Assembly: GCF_023546765.1 (NCBI RefSeq)
Contig: NZ_CP097484.1
Coordinates: forward strand, 6,816,001-6,880,000
Direction: 5' to 3'
From: Methylobacterium tardum
GTDB taxonomy: Bacteria; Pseudomonadota; Alphaproteobacteria; Rhizobiales; Beijerinckiaceae
Length of the DNA stretch: 64,000 bases
The stretch's first letter is position 1; every line of letters starts with the position of its first letter. Of the stretch, positions 22,447 to 30,974 are shown in pieces. The notes below the pieces were generated by a model. That model did not search any database. It saw nothing but the letters and a program-made list of their open reading frames with translations, and was not told the origin of the DNA. The position numbers and the translations under genes were made by a program.

Positions 22447-22709
22447 TGTATTCCAACCCTGAGGCGTGGTTGGAGGCAAAATGGCTTCAATTGTTCAAAG
22501 GGTCGTTAACTCACGACCCGGGGCGATATCGGTATCCGACAGATCCCGGCGAGATCCGAGGAGCATCCGGCAATCCCCGGACCACGCGCGATAGAACATA
22601 CGGCCGATTGTCTGCCTGACGACCTACCTTGGCGCTCTCCGACCTGCACCTCCCGACCTCCACTGGCTGAGAGGTGCGCCTGTCAGTTCGGCGATTCCGG
22701 TTCTATCCG

Positions 22710-24395
22710 TCACGCCGCCCGCACGGTTGCCAGAAAGCGTCCGACCTCGGCCGTGGGGTTTCCGGACTGGCGCGACAATTCCGAAGCCGCGTTCAGGACC
22801 TGATCGGCTGCGGCGCCGGTCTCTTCGGCGGCGCCCGCGACACCGGAGATGTTAGTCGTCACCTCGCCGGCGCCGAGAGCCGCCTGAGCGACGTTCCGAA
22901 CGATCTCCTGCGTGGTCGCGCCCTGCTCCTCGACAGCCGCCGCGATCGACGTGGCGACGCTGCTGATCTCGCGGATGCGCCCGGTTATGCCGCCGATGGC
23001 TGCCACGGCTTGCCCGGTGGAAGTCTCGATCTGAGCGATCTGGCCGGAGATCTCATGCGTGGCCTTCGCAGTCTGCTCGGCCAATGCCTTCACCTCCGCG
23101 GCCACCACGGCGAAGCCCTTGCCCGCGGCGCCGGCCCGGGCAGCCTCAATGGTCGCGTTGAGCGCCAGCAGATTGGTCTGTCCGGCGATGTTGGAGATCA
23201 GGCCGACCACGTCGCCGATCCGGGACACGGACCCGCTCAACTCCTGGACGAGTGCGCCGGTCTGGTCGGCCTCGGTCACCGCCAGCTGGGCCAGCTGGGC
23301 CGAGCCGTTGACCTGCCGGCCGATCTCCTGGACCGACGATCCCAGTTCCTCGGCCGCGGCCGCGACGGTGTTGACGTTCGAGGCGGCTTCCTCGGCCGCG
23401 GCCGCCACGGTGGTCGATTGGCTCGACGTCTCGGTCGCGGTCGCCGACATGGTCCTGGCCGTGGCCTGCAACTGCGTGGCCGAGGACGAGACCATGCCGA
23501 CGATGCCGCCCACGGCGCGGTCGAAGCCATCGGCCAGCTCGATCATGGTCTTACGCCGCTCGGCCGCGGCCGCCGCATCGGCGATGCGCTTCGTCTCGGC
23601 GTCCTCGGCCGCCTTCTTGGCCACCATCGCCTTGATGCCCTCCACGGCCTTCCCGACCGCACCGATCTCGTCGCCGCGCTGCGCCTCGGCGATCGGCGCC
23701 TCGATCTCGCCCCGCGCCATCCGCTGAAGAACGGCCACGAGCCGGCTCAGCGGCCGCGTAAGCATCGCGAAGACCAGGATCCCCAGCAGACCTGCGATCA
23801 CGACGCTGGCCGCGCTGCCCAAGATGCTCGTGAAATAGGCCGTCCTGAAGGATTGCTCCTGCGCGGTGCTCCGGATGGTGAGGAGATCCCGCTCGGCCTG
23901 CGACGCGTCACCAACCTTGGCGCGCAACGCGTCCATCGATGCCTTTCCGACGCCTCCGGCTTCGCTCTGCTGGGCCTTCGCAAGATTGCCCGCTTCGACG
24001 AGCGCAATCTCCTTGGCGGCGACGTCGGACCACGTTTGGGCGGACTGACCGACCGCGTCGAGGCGCCGTTGCTGTTCGCCGTTGTCGGCAGTCAAGGCCC
24101 GCACCGCCTCGAAGGAGGCGCTGAAGGCCTTCTGGCCGGCCCGGAAGGGTTCAAGGAACTTCGGATCGGCCGACAGCAGGTATCCGCGCAAACCCGTCTC
24201 CTGATTGACCATCGACGTGGTCACGCTTTCGAGCTCCGTCAGAACCTTATAGCTGTGTTCCGTCATGCCATTGGTGAGCTCGATAGCTGACAGACGACTG
24301 TATCCGATCGCACTGATGCCGATAGTGACTGCAGCCAGAGTTCCGAATGCGACCGAGAGCTTGGTCACAAGCCCGGTATCGTTGATGAAGCGCAT
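22710..24395 (-). CDS. Methyl-accepting chemotaxis protein with CHASE3-like sensor
   Basis: Chemoreceptor of 561 aa. Between the two membrane spans is a CHASE3-like region recognisable from [25 protein letters not shown] sequence near residues 65-85. HAMP follows ([17 protein letters not shown]), then the signalling domain with [23 protein letters not shown] tip and ending RFLATVRAA, almost the same last residues as the neighbouring receptor. The paired genes are probably an old duplication with different sensor halves. The start at 24395 (MRFIND) is chosen over 24422. Confidence 0.92.
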   Translation of the reverse strand: MRFINDTGLVTKLSVAFGTLAAVTIGISAIGYSRLSAIELTNGMTEHSYKVLTELESVTTSMVNQETGLRGYLLSADPKFLEPFRAGQKAFSASFEAVRALTADNGEQQRRLDAVGQSAQTWSDVAAKEIALVEAGNLAKAQQSEAGGVGKASMDALRAKVGDASQAERDLLTIRSTAQEQSFRTAYFTSILGSAASVVIAGLLGILVFAMLTRPLSRLVAVLQRMARGEIEAPIAEAQRGDEIGAVGKAVEGIKAMVAKKAAEDAETKRIADAAAAAERRKTMIELADGFDRAVGGIVGMVSSSATQLQATARTMSATATETSSQSTTVAAAAEEAASNVNTVAAAAEELGSSVQEIGRQVNGSAQLAQLAVTEADQTGALVQELSGSVSRIGDVVGLISNIAGQTNLLALNATIEAARAGAAGKGFAVVAAEVKALAEQTAKATHEISGQIAQIETSTGQAVAAIGGITGRIREISSVATSIAAAVEEQGATTQEIVRNVAQAALGAGEVTTNISGVAGAAEETGAAADQVLNAASELSRQSGNPTAEVGRFLATVRAA

Positions 24396-24881
24396 CCTGC
24401 AGTTCCCATTACGCGGCGACATCGCCGATTTTCTGATCTCGCACGAACGTATTAATTTGCACGATGTAAAATTTGTCTTACATCATGCGGGCTGGGCGTG
24501 CGCTGGAAGACATCAACAAGGAACCGACGACGTGATCGCCGGACGCTTCGCAGTCGAGTCGGAAATATTCATACCGGGTATTGAGAACGTCGGCGCGGCG
24601 AACGGCTAGGTACTTCGTGAGCGAGCAGGTGCCGTGCCCGAACTCTGGCCGGTCAAATCACGGCCGAATATCAGACTTCGTTCAGGCGTGGAGAAAGCAA
24701 TTGCCCGGACGCGTATTCTCGCATCTCGCCGAAGATGCCCGCGCTGGACTCCCTCGGGGTCGGGAACGCGATGCGGCGCCAGTCTGCGGTCGACGCCGCG
24801 GACTGGCCCACTCAGGATCGCTCTTCGGATCTCCGTCTCACCCGTCAGGGCGTTTCGATCAGGCGCGTCCGCCGGATGGCC
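24396..24881. other. Intergenic region between hslV and the CHASE3 chemoreceptor
   Basis: No convincing gene on either strand. The part near 24420-24490 is clearly AT-richer than its surroundings and holds a 7-bp inverted repeat; the part near 24600-24880 is GC-rich with no recognised feature. Confidence 0.5.
24463..24484 (-). promoter_or_regulatory. Inverted repeat upstream of the CHASE3 chemoreceptor
   Basis: GATGTAA and TTACATC are exact complements with an 8-bp AT-rich spacer, about 70 bp before the receptor start. It sits in an AT-rich patch and may be an operator in the promoter; no regulator is assigned. Confidence 0.35.
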
Positions 24882-25412
24882 TCAGGCCGCGTCGAGCGCC
24901 TCGATCACGAGATTGCCGTTCGTGTAGACGCAGATCTCGGCTGCGATGGCCATCGCGCGGCGCACGATCGCCTCGGCGTCGAGTTCGCCATCTTCCAGGG
25001 CGCGTGCGGCCGCAAGCGCATAATTGCCGCCCGAGCCGATCGCCATCACGCCGCTCTCCGGCTCCAGCACGTCCCCTGAACCTGACAGAAGCAGGCTGAC
25101 GTCGCGATCGGCGACCAGCATCATCGCTTCGAGGCGGCGCAGGTACCGGTCGGTCCTCCAGTCCTTGGTCAGCTCCACGCAGGCGCGGGTCAGCTGGCCA
25201 GGATATTGTTCGAGCTTGGCTTCAAGGCGCTCGAACAGCGTGAACGCGTCGGCCGTGGCACCCGCGAACCCGCCGATCACCGCACCCTTCGCGAGACGCC
25301 GGACCTTTCGGGCATTGCCCTTCACGATCGTCTGGCCGAGGCTCACCTGGCCGTCGCCGCCGAGCACGACACGGCCGCCCTTCCGGACCATCAGGATGGT
25401 GGTCGCGTGCAT
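24882..25412 (-). CDS. hslV: HslV, peptidase subunit of the HslVU protease
   Basis: Threonine peptidase of the HslVU (ClpYQ) protease. The start chosen gives [13 protein letters not shown]: processing before TT exposes the N-terminal catalytic Thr. [30 protein letters not shown] and [15 protein letters not shown] are family blocks. Mature length is about 173 aa, normal. An in-frame TTG at 25460 would give a 16-residue longer propeptide ([10 protein letters not shown]…) and the same mature enzyme. hslU is not adjacent but about 6 kb downstream. Confidence 0.95.
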   Translation of the reverse strand: MHATTILMVRKGGRVVLGGDGQVSLGQTIVKGNARKVRRLAKGAVIGGFAGATADAFTLFERLEAKLEQYPGQLTRACVELTKDWRTDRYLRRLEAMMLVADRDVSLLLSGSGDVLEPESGVMAIGSGGNYALAAARALEDGELDAEAIVRRAMAIAAEICVYTNGNLVIEALDAA

Positions 25413-25558
25413 CTGGGGCGGATTGCCCCGGTCGTCGGACCTGAATGCGTCTTGGCTCAAGTTTCGGCTCCGCTCTCGATCGCGCCGAGATGGGGAGCCT
25501 TGTCGGCGTCGTCCAGCCGCTGACCCGCGTTGCCCGCATCCCTTCGCGAGGGCGAGGC

Positions 25559-26364
25559 TTACTCCGCGACGGCCTCGGCCGTCTGCGTGCTGCCGGCGTC
25601 CTGCAGGATCGATGCGCCGCGGCCTCGGCGAGAAGGGCGTAGCCGCGATCAGCCATATGCAGGCCGTCAGAGGCGAAAAGCTGCTTCGGAGTCAGCTTTC
25701 CCTCGCGCACCCAGCCGTGCATCAGGTCGGCGCGGCGGATGACCGGCACGTCGAGCTCATCGCCGATGCTGCGCACCGCGTCCAGGAACCGCGACGAACC
25801 GGGCGTCGCCTCGAGCTTCGGGCACCATTGCGGCTCCATGAGCACGACATCGATGCCCGCTTCGCGGATCCGCCGAATCGCCGCCACCGTGGCCTCGCGG
25901 AAATGGTCGATCGAGACGCCGCGCAGGGGATCATTGCTCCCCGTCTGCCAGATGACCAGCTGCGGCTCGGCCGCGATCACATCCCGATCGAGGCGTGCCA
26001 GCATGTCGTCCACGTGCTCGCCGCCGATGCCGCGGTTGATCACGGCGACGTCGATCCCGCGCAGCTTCTTCCGCAGATTGATCTGGAGACGGGCCGGATA
26101 GGCGTTCGCGGGGCTTGAGGCGCCCACCCCTTCCGTCGAGGACGAGCCGAACGCCACGATCTTCAACGGAGCGCCGATCGCGATCTGGCGGGCAACGTGC
26201 GGCAGGTCCGGGCTCTCGCGCAGGTCGAGCCCGAGAAGATCCAGCGATTCCGGAAGCAGGTCCGCGTAGGCCAGGACAGCTGTCGGCACGACGAGCAGGC
26301 TACAGAGGACACCAAGCCGTCGCAGCATCTTGCGGACGGGCCGGGCGGGACCAAAGCTGTTCAT
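25559..26364 (-). CDS. SGNH-fold hydrolase (GDSL lipase/esterase type), frameshift near C-terminus
   Basis: Exported hydrolase with an N-terminal hydrophobic segment ([18 protein letters not shown]). SGNH blocks are in order: block [11 protein letters not shown] (catalytic Ser) near residue 70, Gly in [12 protein letters not shown], block III GSND near residue 145, and [11 protein letters not shown] with the catalytic Asp/His near residue 235. In the given sequence the frame runs on through hslV to 25222. One lost base near 25615 explains this: shifting frame there gives ASILQDAG…AVAE and a stop (TAA, 25559-25561) before hslV. A weak -35/-10 promoter lies about 40 bp upstream. Confidence 0.75.
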
Positions 26365-26790
26365 AGTCTGGGACACGGGACCGACGGCTCCGGCTCTCGT
26401 GAGCAACGGATACAATCTGACACACGGGCTTGCAAAGTGGGGTTCCGTCCGCCGCTTGAAAGCATGATGAATTCGTAACACAAAATTAGCGAAGCTGGGC
26501 TGCCGAGGCGCTGCCTCGACTCCCCTCCCGGATCCGAACGGCGACCGCGACCAAAGATCAGGTCCCGTCATGCGGGCAAGGCTGATCTTGGTGCTGGCGC
26601 CTGTCGGTGACTGGCCGTGTCAGTCAACGGATCGATGATGAAGGCCGGCGCCGAGATCCGCGCGCGGCACGAACCATGCGTCGAGCCGGCTGCGGATCTC
26701 CGGCAGGGCGGCGGAGAACGCGGTTCGGGAATTCGGGCGCGACGCCCGGACCGGCTGCGAGCCACGACAGGCCGTCCCAGGGTCGACAGC
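26365..26790. other. Intergenic region between the SGNH hydrolase and the glycosyltransferase
   Basis: Divergent promoter region with no gene seen. It contains the putative promoter of the SGNH gene and the AGGG ribosome site of the glycosyltransferase at 26779. An in-frame extension of the glycosyltransferase back to 26617 lacks family similarity. Confidence 0.5.
26407..26435 (-). promoter_or_regulatory. Putative sigma-70-type promoter for the SGNH hydrolase
   Basis: TTGCAA and TATCCG are spaced by 17 bp on the minus strand, placing a transcript start about 36 bp before the ATG at 26364. Confidence 0.35.
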
Positions 26791-28004
26791 TTGCGCATCG
26801 CGATCCTCACGCGCTCGACCCAACCCTGCAGCAGCACGGTCCACGCGCTCGCCCTCGGCGAAGCCCTCTGCGCGCAGGGGCACGAAGCTGTGGTCCACGC
26901 CCCGGATCCCAGCGGGCGCGGCTTCTTCCGGGACGCAGGCTGCCCGGTGGTTTCGGTTTCGGCCAAGCCGGTGACTGGATCGGCCGCTGTCCAGGTGCAG
27001 ACCCGGATCGCCGATTACCTGGCCCATTTCTCGACGCCGGCGGCGTGCGACTTCGACGTGTTTCACGCGCAATGCGGCATCAGCGGCAATGCACTGGCGA
27101 CCCTGACCCGCCGTCGCCTCATCGCCGGTTTCGTGCGCACGGTGCATCGCCTGAACGCGGTCGCCGACCCCCAGATGGCGCAATGGCAGGAGCGCGCGAT
27201 CGCCGATGCCGCCCGGCTGCTCTGCGTCAGCCGGACCGGCGCCGCAGCGCTGCTGGCCGCGTACGGAGCACGGGCCGACATGGTCGGCCACGGTGTCGAC
27301 AGCACCGTGTACCGGCCCGAACCCGAGCCAGGCGACGCTGATCTGCGCCGGCGGCTCGGGCTCGGCGCAGGGCCCGTCTTCCTCAGCGTCGGCGGGTTCG
27401 AGCCACGCAAGAACACGCTCACGATCATCGAGGCCTTCGCGACCGTCCGGCAGCTTGTGCCGGATGCGCAACTCGTCGTGGCTGGCGACGCGGCGCGCCC
27501 CGACCATGCGGGCTACGAGGCCCGGTGCTGCGCGTCGCTGGAGCGGGCGGGCTTGGCAATCGGCCCGGGCCAACCGGTCATCCGCACCGGTCCGATGGCG
27601 CAGGCGGACATGCCGGCCTTTACCGGCTCGCCGATACGCTGGCCGCGCCGTCGCTGACCGGCGGCTACGGTCTCTGCGTCTTGGAAGCGATGGCGTGCGG
27701 GACGCCAGCGATTATCTCGGCACGGGCGCCCGGCGTGGTTGGCACCGCATCGGTCGAGGCCCTCGCGGCCGACCCGGACGATGCCGCTGGGATCGCAGCG
27801 GCGATGCGGACCAGCTTGGTGCCGGCGCGCCGCGCACAGCTTCGCAACGCCGGCCGCGCGGTCGCCCGCGCCCAAACCTGGGCAACGTGCGCGGCCCGCC
27901 ACTTGCCGACCTACGAATCCTTCGCGCCGGGGCCCGCACCTCTGATGCCGGTGGCCACGGGCTCGGCAGCCTGGAATATTCAGCGGTTCCCGCGCGATGC
28001 CTGA
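26791..28004 (+). pseudogene. MSMEG_0565-like family 4 glycosyltransferase, one frameshift
   Basis: GT-B fold glycosyltransferase. The N-terminus LRIAILTRSTQP starts at a TTG (26791) with AGGGT seven bases upstream; such a start matches the family better than the distant ATG at 26617. The C-terminal donor domain has FLSVGGFEPRKNT in one frame, then GGYGLCVLEAMACGTPAI, the EX7E-type retaining signature, in the next. The switch falls near 27617 (CCGGCC-TTTACC), where one extra C would restore PALYRLADTL. The 3' end overlaps the MSMEG_0570-like gene by 8 bp. This pairing identifies it as the glycosyltransferase of the Nit1-type cluster rather than a general GT4 enzyme. Confidence 0.75.
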
Positions 28005-28275
28005 GATGCACTTCCACATCCGCTGGCCGGACGGGTCCAGGGAAACGTGCTACTCGCCGTCACTGGTCATCAAGGATCACCTCGCGGTCGGGCAGGACTA
28101 CCCCGTCGAGGAGTTCGTGGCCCTGACCCGCCTGGCTCTCGGTATCGCCAGCGAGCGTGTTCGTGCCCGCTACGGTTTCCCCTGCGGCCGGGCACAAGCC
28201 CAACTGGCCCGGATCGAGATGTCGGCGCGCCGCCAGGGCCCCGGAACCGTCCACATCGAGTCCTTCGAGGAGTAG
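27997..28275 (+). CDS. MSMEG_0570-family (nitrogen starvation response) small protein
   Basis: 92-aa cytoplasmic protein with the signature FHIRWPDGS near residue 6, CYSPSLVIKDHL, and IASERVRARYGF near residue 50, which match the MSMEG_0570 family as I know it. Members lie in the Nit1 gene set with a nitrilase, radical SAM protein, GNAT, flavoprotein, AIR-synthase-like protein and the MSMEG_0565 glycosyltransferase. Biochemical role is unknown. It overlaps the glycosyltransferase by 8 bp, and the other cluster members are not in the window. Confidence 0.8.
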   Translation: MPEMHFHIRWPDGSRETCYSPSLVIKDHLAVGQDYPVEEFVALTRLALGIASERVRARYGFPCGRAQAQLARIEMSARRQGPGTVHIESFEE

Positions 28276-28373
28276 GCTCTCGCCTGCGAGCCGACGTGGC
28301 GAACCGACACAGGGAAAGCGCCCGGACCGGTCAAGTTGTTCGCACATCTCTCCGCGAACGACAGGCAAAGGCG

Positions 28374-28673
28374 ATGAAGATCCGGATTGCTGCGGCGCTG
28401 ATCCTGGCCGCAATCCCGGCCGTAGCGCAGACCCGGCCCTCGAGCACGACCATGACCTGCCAGCAGACCGTGCGTTTGATCCAGGCGCGGGGTGCCCTGG
28501 TGCTCGGGACCGGCGGCATGACCTACGATCGCTTTGTTCGGGACCGCTCGTTCTGCGAGCCCACCGAGATTGCCAAACGCGCGTTTCGTCCGACCCGGGA
28601 CAATCCGAACTGCCTGATCGGCTACACCTGCTACGAGCTGGGTCCCGGCGACTGGCCGGGCGAGGATTTCTAG
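28374..28673 (+). CDS. Small secreted cysteine-containing protein
   Basis: 99 aa. A clear signal peptide (MKIRIAAALILAAIPAVAQ) is followed by a mature domain of about 80 residues with four Cys (TMTCQQTV, SFCEPTEI, PNCLIGYTC), suggesting two disulfides in the periplasm. The Thr-Cys-Gln-Gln-Thr start resembles small secreted proteins frequent in Methylobacterium. Function unknown. Its stop overlaps the convergent selB stop by 3 bases. Confidence 0.75.
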   Translation: MKIRIAAALILAAIPAVAQTRPSSTTMTCQQTVRLIQARGALVLGTGGMTYDRFVRDRSFCEPTEIAKRAFRPTRDNPNCLIGYTCYELGPGDWPGEDF

Positions 28674-30610
28674 GCCGAACCCCGGCTGGGAGAACCCGGT
28701 TCAAGGCCGACGATCACCCGGCGATCCCCGGCCCGCCGGGTGAAGCCCACCGCGTCGAGGTGCTCGAGGAGCGGGATCGAGAACTTGCGCGAGATCCCCA
28801 GGGTCGCTCCGGCCTCTCGGGCCAGGAAGCCCGACTCGGCCGTGGTGGCGTTGGGGAAGGCCTCGGTCAGACGTGTCCGGGCACCGGCAACCGCCTCGCG
28901 GTGGAACAGCACCGCACGGCGTTGCACGCGATCGACGGCGCGGATCACCGTGCCGGCGCCGACCAGATAGGTCAGGGCCTCGCGTCGGCGCACGTCGCGA
29001 CCCACGGCGTCGCTTTCGTCGGGCGGGTTCAAGCCGGCGCGGCGGAAGAGCTGCTCCAGCCGGCGGGCGACCTCGTTCTCGTTCCGAGCCGGATCGAAAT
29101 CCGCACGCCGCCACAGAGTGCCGGCCTGGGTGACCGCACCTGAAGCGGCGAGAGCCCGCAGGACCGTGCCGGTGAGCGCCTCGGTGAGAGACAGCGAGCG
29201 GGACAGACGCTCGATCGCGATGCCGTGCTCCATCGGGTTGTCACGATGGTGCTGGGACAGGGCTGCCAGCGCGCCGGTCCGGAGGGCCTCGAAGGCTCCG
29301 GCCCCGATGATCCGCTCGCCGACCTCCCGCGCGCCGGATTCGAGCAGCAACGCCCGAGCCCGGTCCGGGGCCACGCCCGCGAGGCGTGCCAGCTCGATCA
29401 GCGACGCGCCGGCCGCGCCGGCCTGCCCGAGACGGACCGCAATCACCTCGGCCGGCCGCCCCGTCGCCAGAGCGGCGAGATCGGCCATCACGCGCGGATC
29501 GTTCCGCCGGCGCCGCCGGCTGGCCGGATCGATCACGCGGCCGCCCGCCACCGTCGCCGCCGGCGAGTCGAGCCGCAGGACGAAGGGCTCCCGAGCCGGC
29601 ACCGAAACGGGATCTGCGAGGTGCAGCTGCGCCTGGGTGCTCGCGCCGGGCTCGAGGGCGTCGCGGTCGAGCAGTCGCAGCCGAGCCTCGACCTCCGTGG
29701 TGCCGACCAGCAGGCGGCAACCGGTGCCGCCGGCCAGCGCCGTCTCTGCGCTGGTTGCGGCCGTGATCGCCACGTCGATCCACTGGCTCGGGGCGAGCAG
29801 GCCCGGCAGCGACAGGGCCTGACCGCGGGCGATCTCGCCGAGGCCGACGCCGCGCAGGGCGACGGCGGTTCGACGCCCGGGCTCGGCGCGCTCGACCGGG
29901 CGGCCGTGGATCTGAAGGCCGCGCACCGTTGCGGTCCGGCCACCGGGCACGATCTCCACATTGTCTCCGACCGCGAGCGGACCGCGACGCAGCGTGCCGG
30001 TGACCACCGTGCCGAAACCCGGCCGCGAGAAGACCCGGTCGACCGGCAGATACGGGAAGCCGTCGTCGGTGCCGGGCTCTGCCTGGACCAGCAGCGCGGA
30101 CAGAGCCGCGGCAAGCTCAGAGAGGCCTGCGCCGGTGATCGCCGAGGTGGCGATGACGGGACCCGCCTCGATTCCGGCGCGGGACGCCGCGGCGGTGATC
30201 TCGGCCGACCGCGCCGCGATCGCCTCGGGCGACGCGAGATCCGTCTTGGTCAGCGCCAGCACACCGCGGCGGACGCCGATCAGGCGGGCGATCTCCAGGT
30301 GCTCGACAGTCTGCGGCTTGATGCCTTCCTGCGCATCGACGGCGAGAAGGACGGCCCGCATGCCGGTCGCACCCGACACCATGGCGCGCACAAATCGTTC
30401 GTGACCGGGCAGGTCGATGAGGTCGATCTCACCCTGATCCGAGGACAGCAGGGCGAAGCCCGGGACGATCGACACGCCGCGAGCCTGTTCTTCCTTGAGC
30501 CTGTCCGTCTCGATCCCGGTGAGCGCACGCACCAAAGCGGTCTTGCCGTGATCGACATGCCCGATCACGCCGACGAGGAGGGTCTTCAACGCAGCCACCG
30601 ACCGGACCAT
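28670..30610 (-). CDS. selB: Selenocysteine-specific translation factor SelB
   Basis: EF-Tu-like GTPase that delivers Sec-tRNA to UGA codons with a SECIS element. G1 is GHVDHGKTALVRALTG, G3 DLPGHERFVRAM, G4 TKTDLA. EF-Tu-like domains 2 and 3 follow (VDRVFSRPGFGTVVTGT), and the C-terminal half carries winged-helix repeats for SECIS binding, ending FTRRAGDRRVIVGLEPG. ATG 30610 is preferred, but GTG 30631 and TTG 30595 (MKTLLVGVIG) are possible. Neither selA, selD nor a tRNA-Sec is present nearby. Convergent with the secreted protein at 28374. Confidence 0.9.
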   Translation of the reverse strand: MVRSVAALKTLLVGVIGHVDHGKTALVRALTGIETDRLKEEQARGVSIVPGFALLSSDQGEIDLIDLPGHERFVRAMVSGATGMRAVLLAVDAQEGIKPQTVEHLEIARLIGVRRGVLALTKTDLASPEAIAARSAEITAAASRAGIEAGPVIATSAITGAGLSELAAALSALLVQAEPGTDDGFPYLPVDRVFSRPGFGTVVTGTLRRGPLAVGDNVEIVPGGRTATVRGLQIHGRPVERAEPGRRTAVALRGVGLGEIARGQALSLPGLLAPSQWIDVAITAATSAETALAGGTGCRLLVGTTEVEARLRLLDRDALEPGASTQAQLHLADPVSVPAREPFVLRLDSPAATVAGGRVIDPASRRRRRNDPRVMADLAALATGRPAEVIAVRLGQAGAAGASLIELARLAGVAPDRARALLLESGAREVGERIIGAGAFEALRTGALAALSQHHRDNPMEHGIAIERLSRSLSLTEALTGTVLRALAASGAVTQAGTLWRRADFDPARNENEVARRLEQLFRRAGLNPPDESDAVGRDVRRREALTYLVGAGTVIRAVDRVQRRAVLFHREAVAGARTRLTEAFPNATTAESGFLAREAGATLGISRKFSIPLLEHLDAVGFTRRAGDRRVIVGLEPGSPSRGSA

Positions 30611-30974
30611 CTCCGCGGTGCCGCCGTCCACGCCGGGCGCACCACTCTCGCAGCAGGGGAAGTCTGCCTCACCGGCTCAACGTTGAACCGCGAGCCGCCG
30701 GACGGTCGGGACCGGGGCGTGCGAGGTAGATTGGATTGTGGACAATTTGTTTTGCCACGCGATTCGGATTTGGGAAAGCGCGTTTTTAACGCAGTGCAAC
30801 ATGCCTCATGCGCATACGGCGGTGCTCTTGCGCCCTGCTTGACGCCGTGGAAGCGTCTATGTCCCTCAGGATGCTTTGCTGGATGGCCAGCCCGAGCCGC
30901 GGCAGCGCGACTCTTCGATGCAACCGGTTGAGCGCCTCGCGCCATCAGGCAAGGCAGGTCACAAAGAGGAGAGC
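30611..30974. other. Divergent intergenic region between selB and the CYTH-CHAD gene
   Basis: No gene or tRNA seen. The stretch 30725-30800 is AT-richer (…GGACAATTTGTTTTGCC…, GCGTTTTTAACGC, the last a short palindrome-like hairpin) and probably holds the two promoters. I specifically looked for a tRNA-Sec fold here and found none. Confidence 0.5.

Noticed and set aside
24265..24609. Plus-strand frame opposite the CHASE3 receptor start
   Set aside because: Overlaps a certain gene and an AT-rich promoter patch; no motifs.
30611..30974. tRNA-Sec next to selB
   Set aside because: No acceptor/T-arm pairing or TCA anticodon arm found in this gap.
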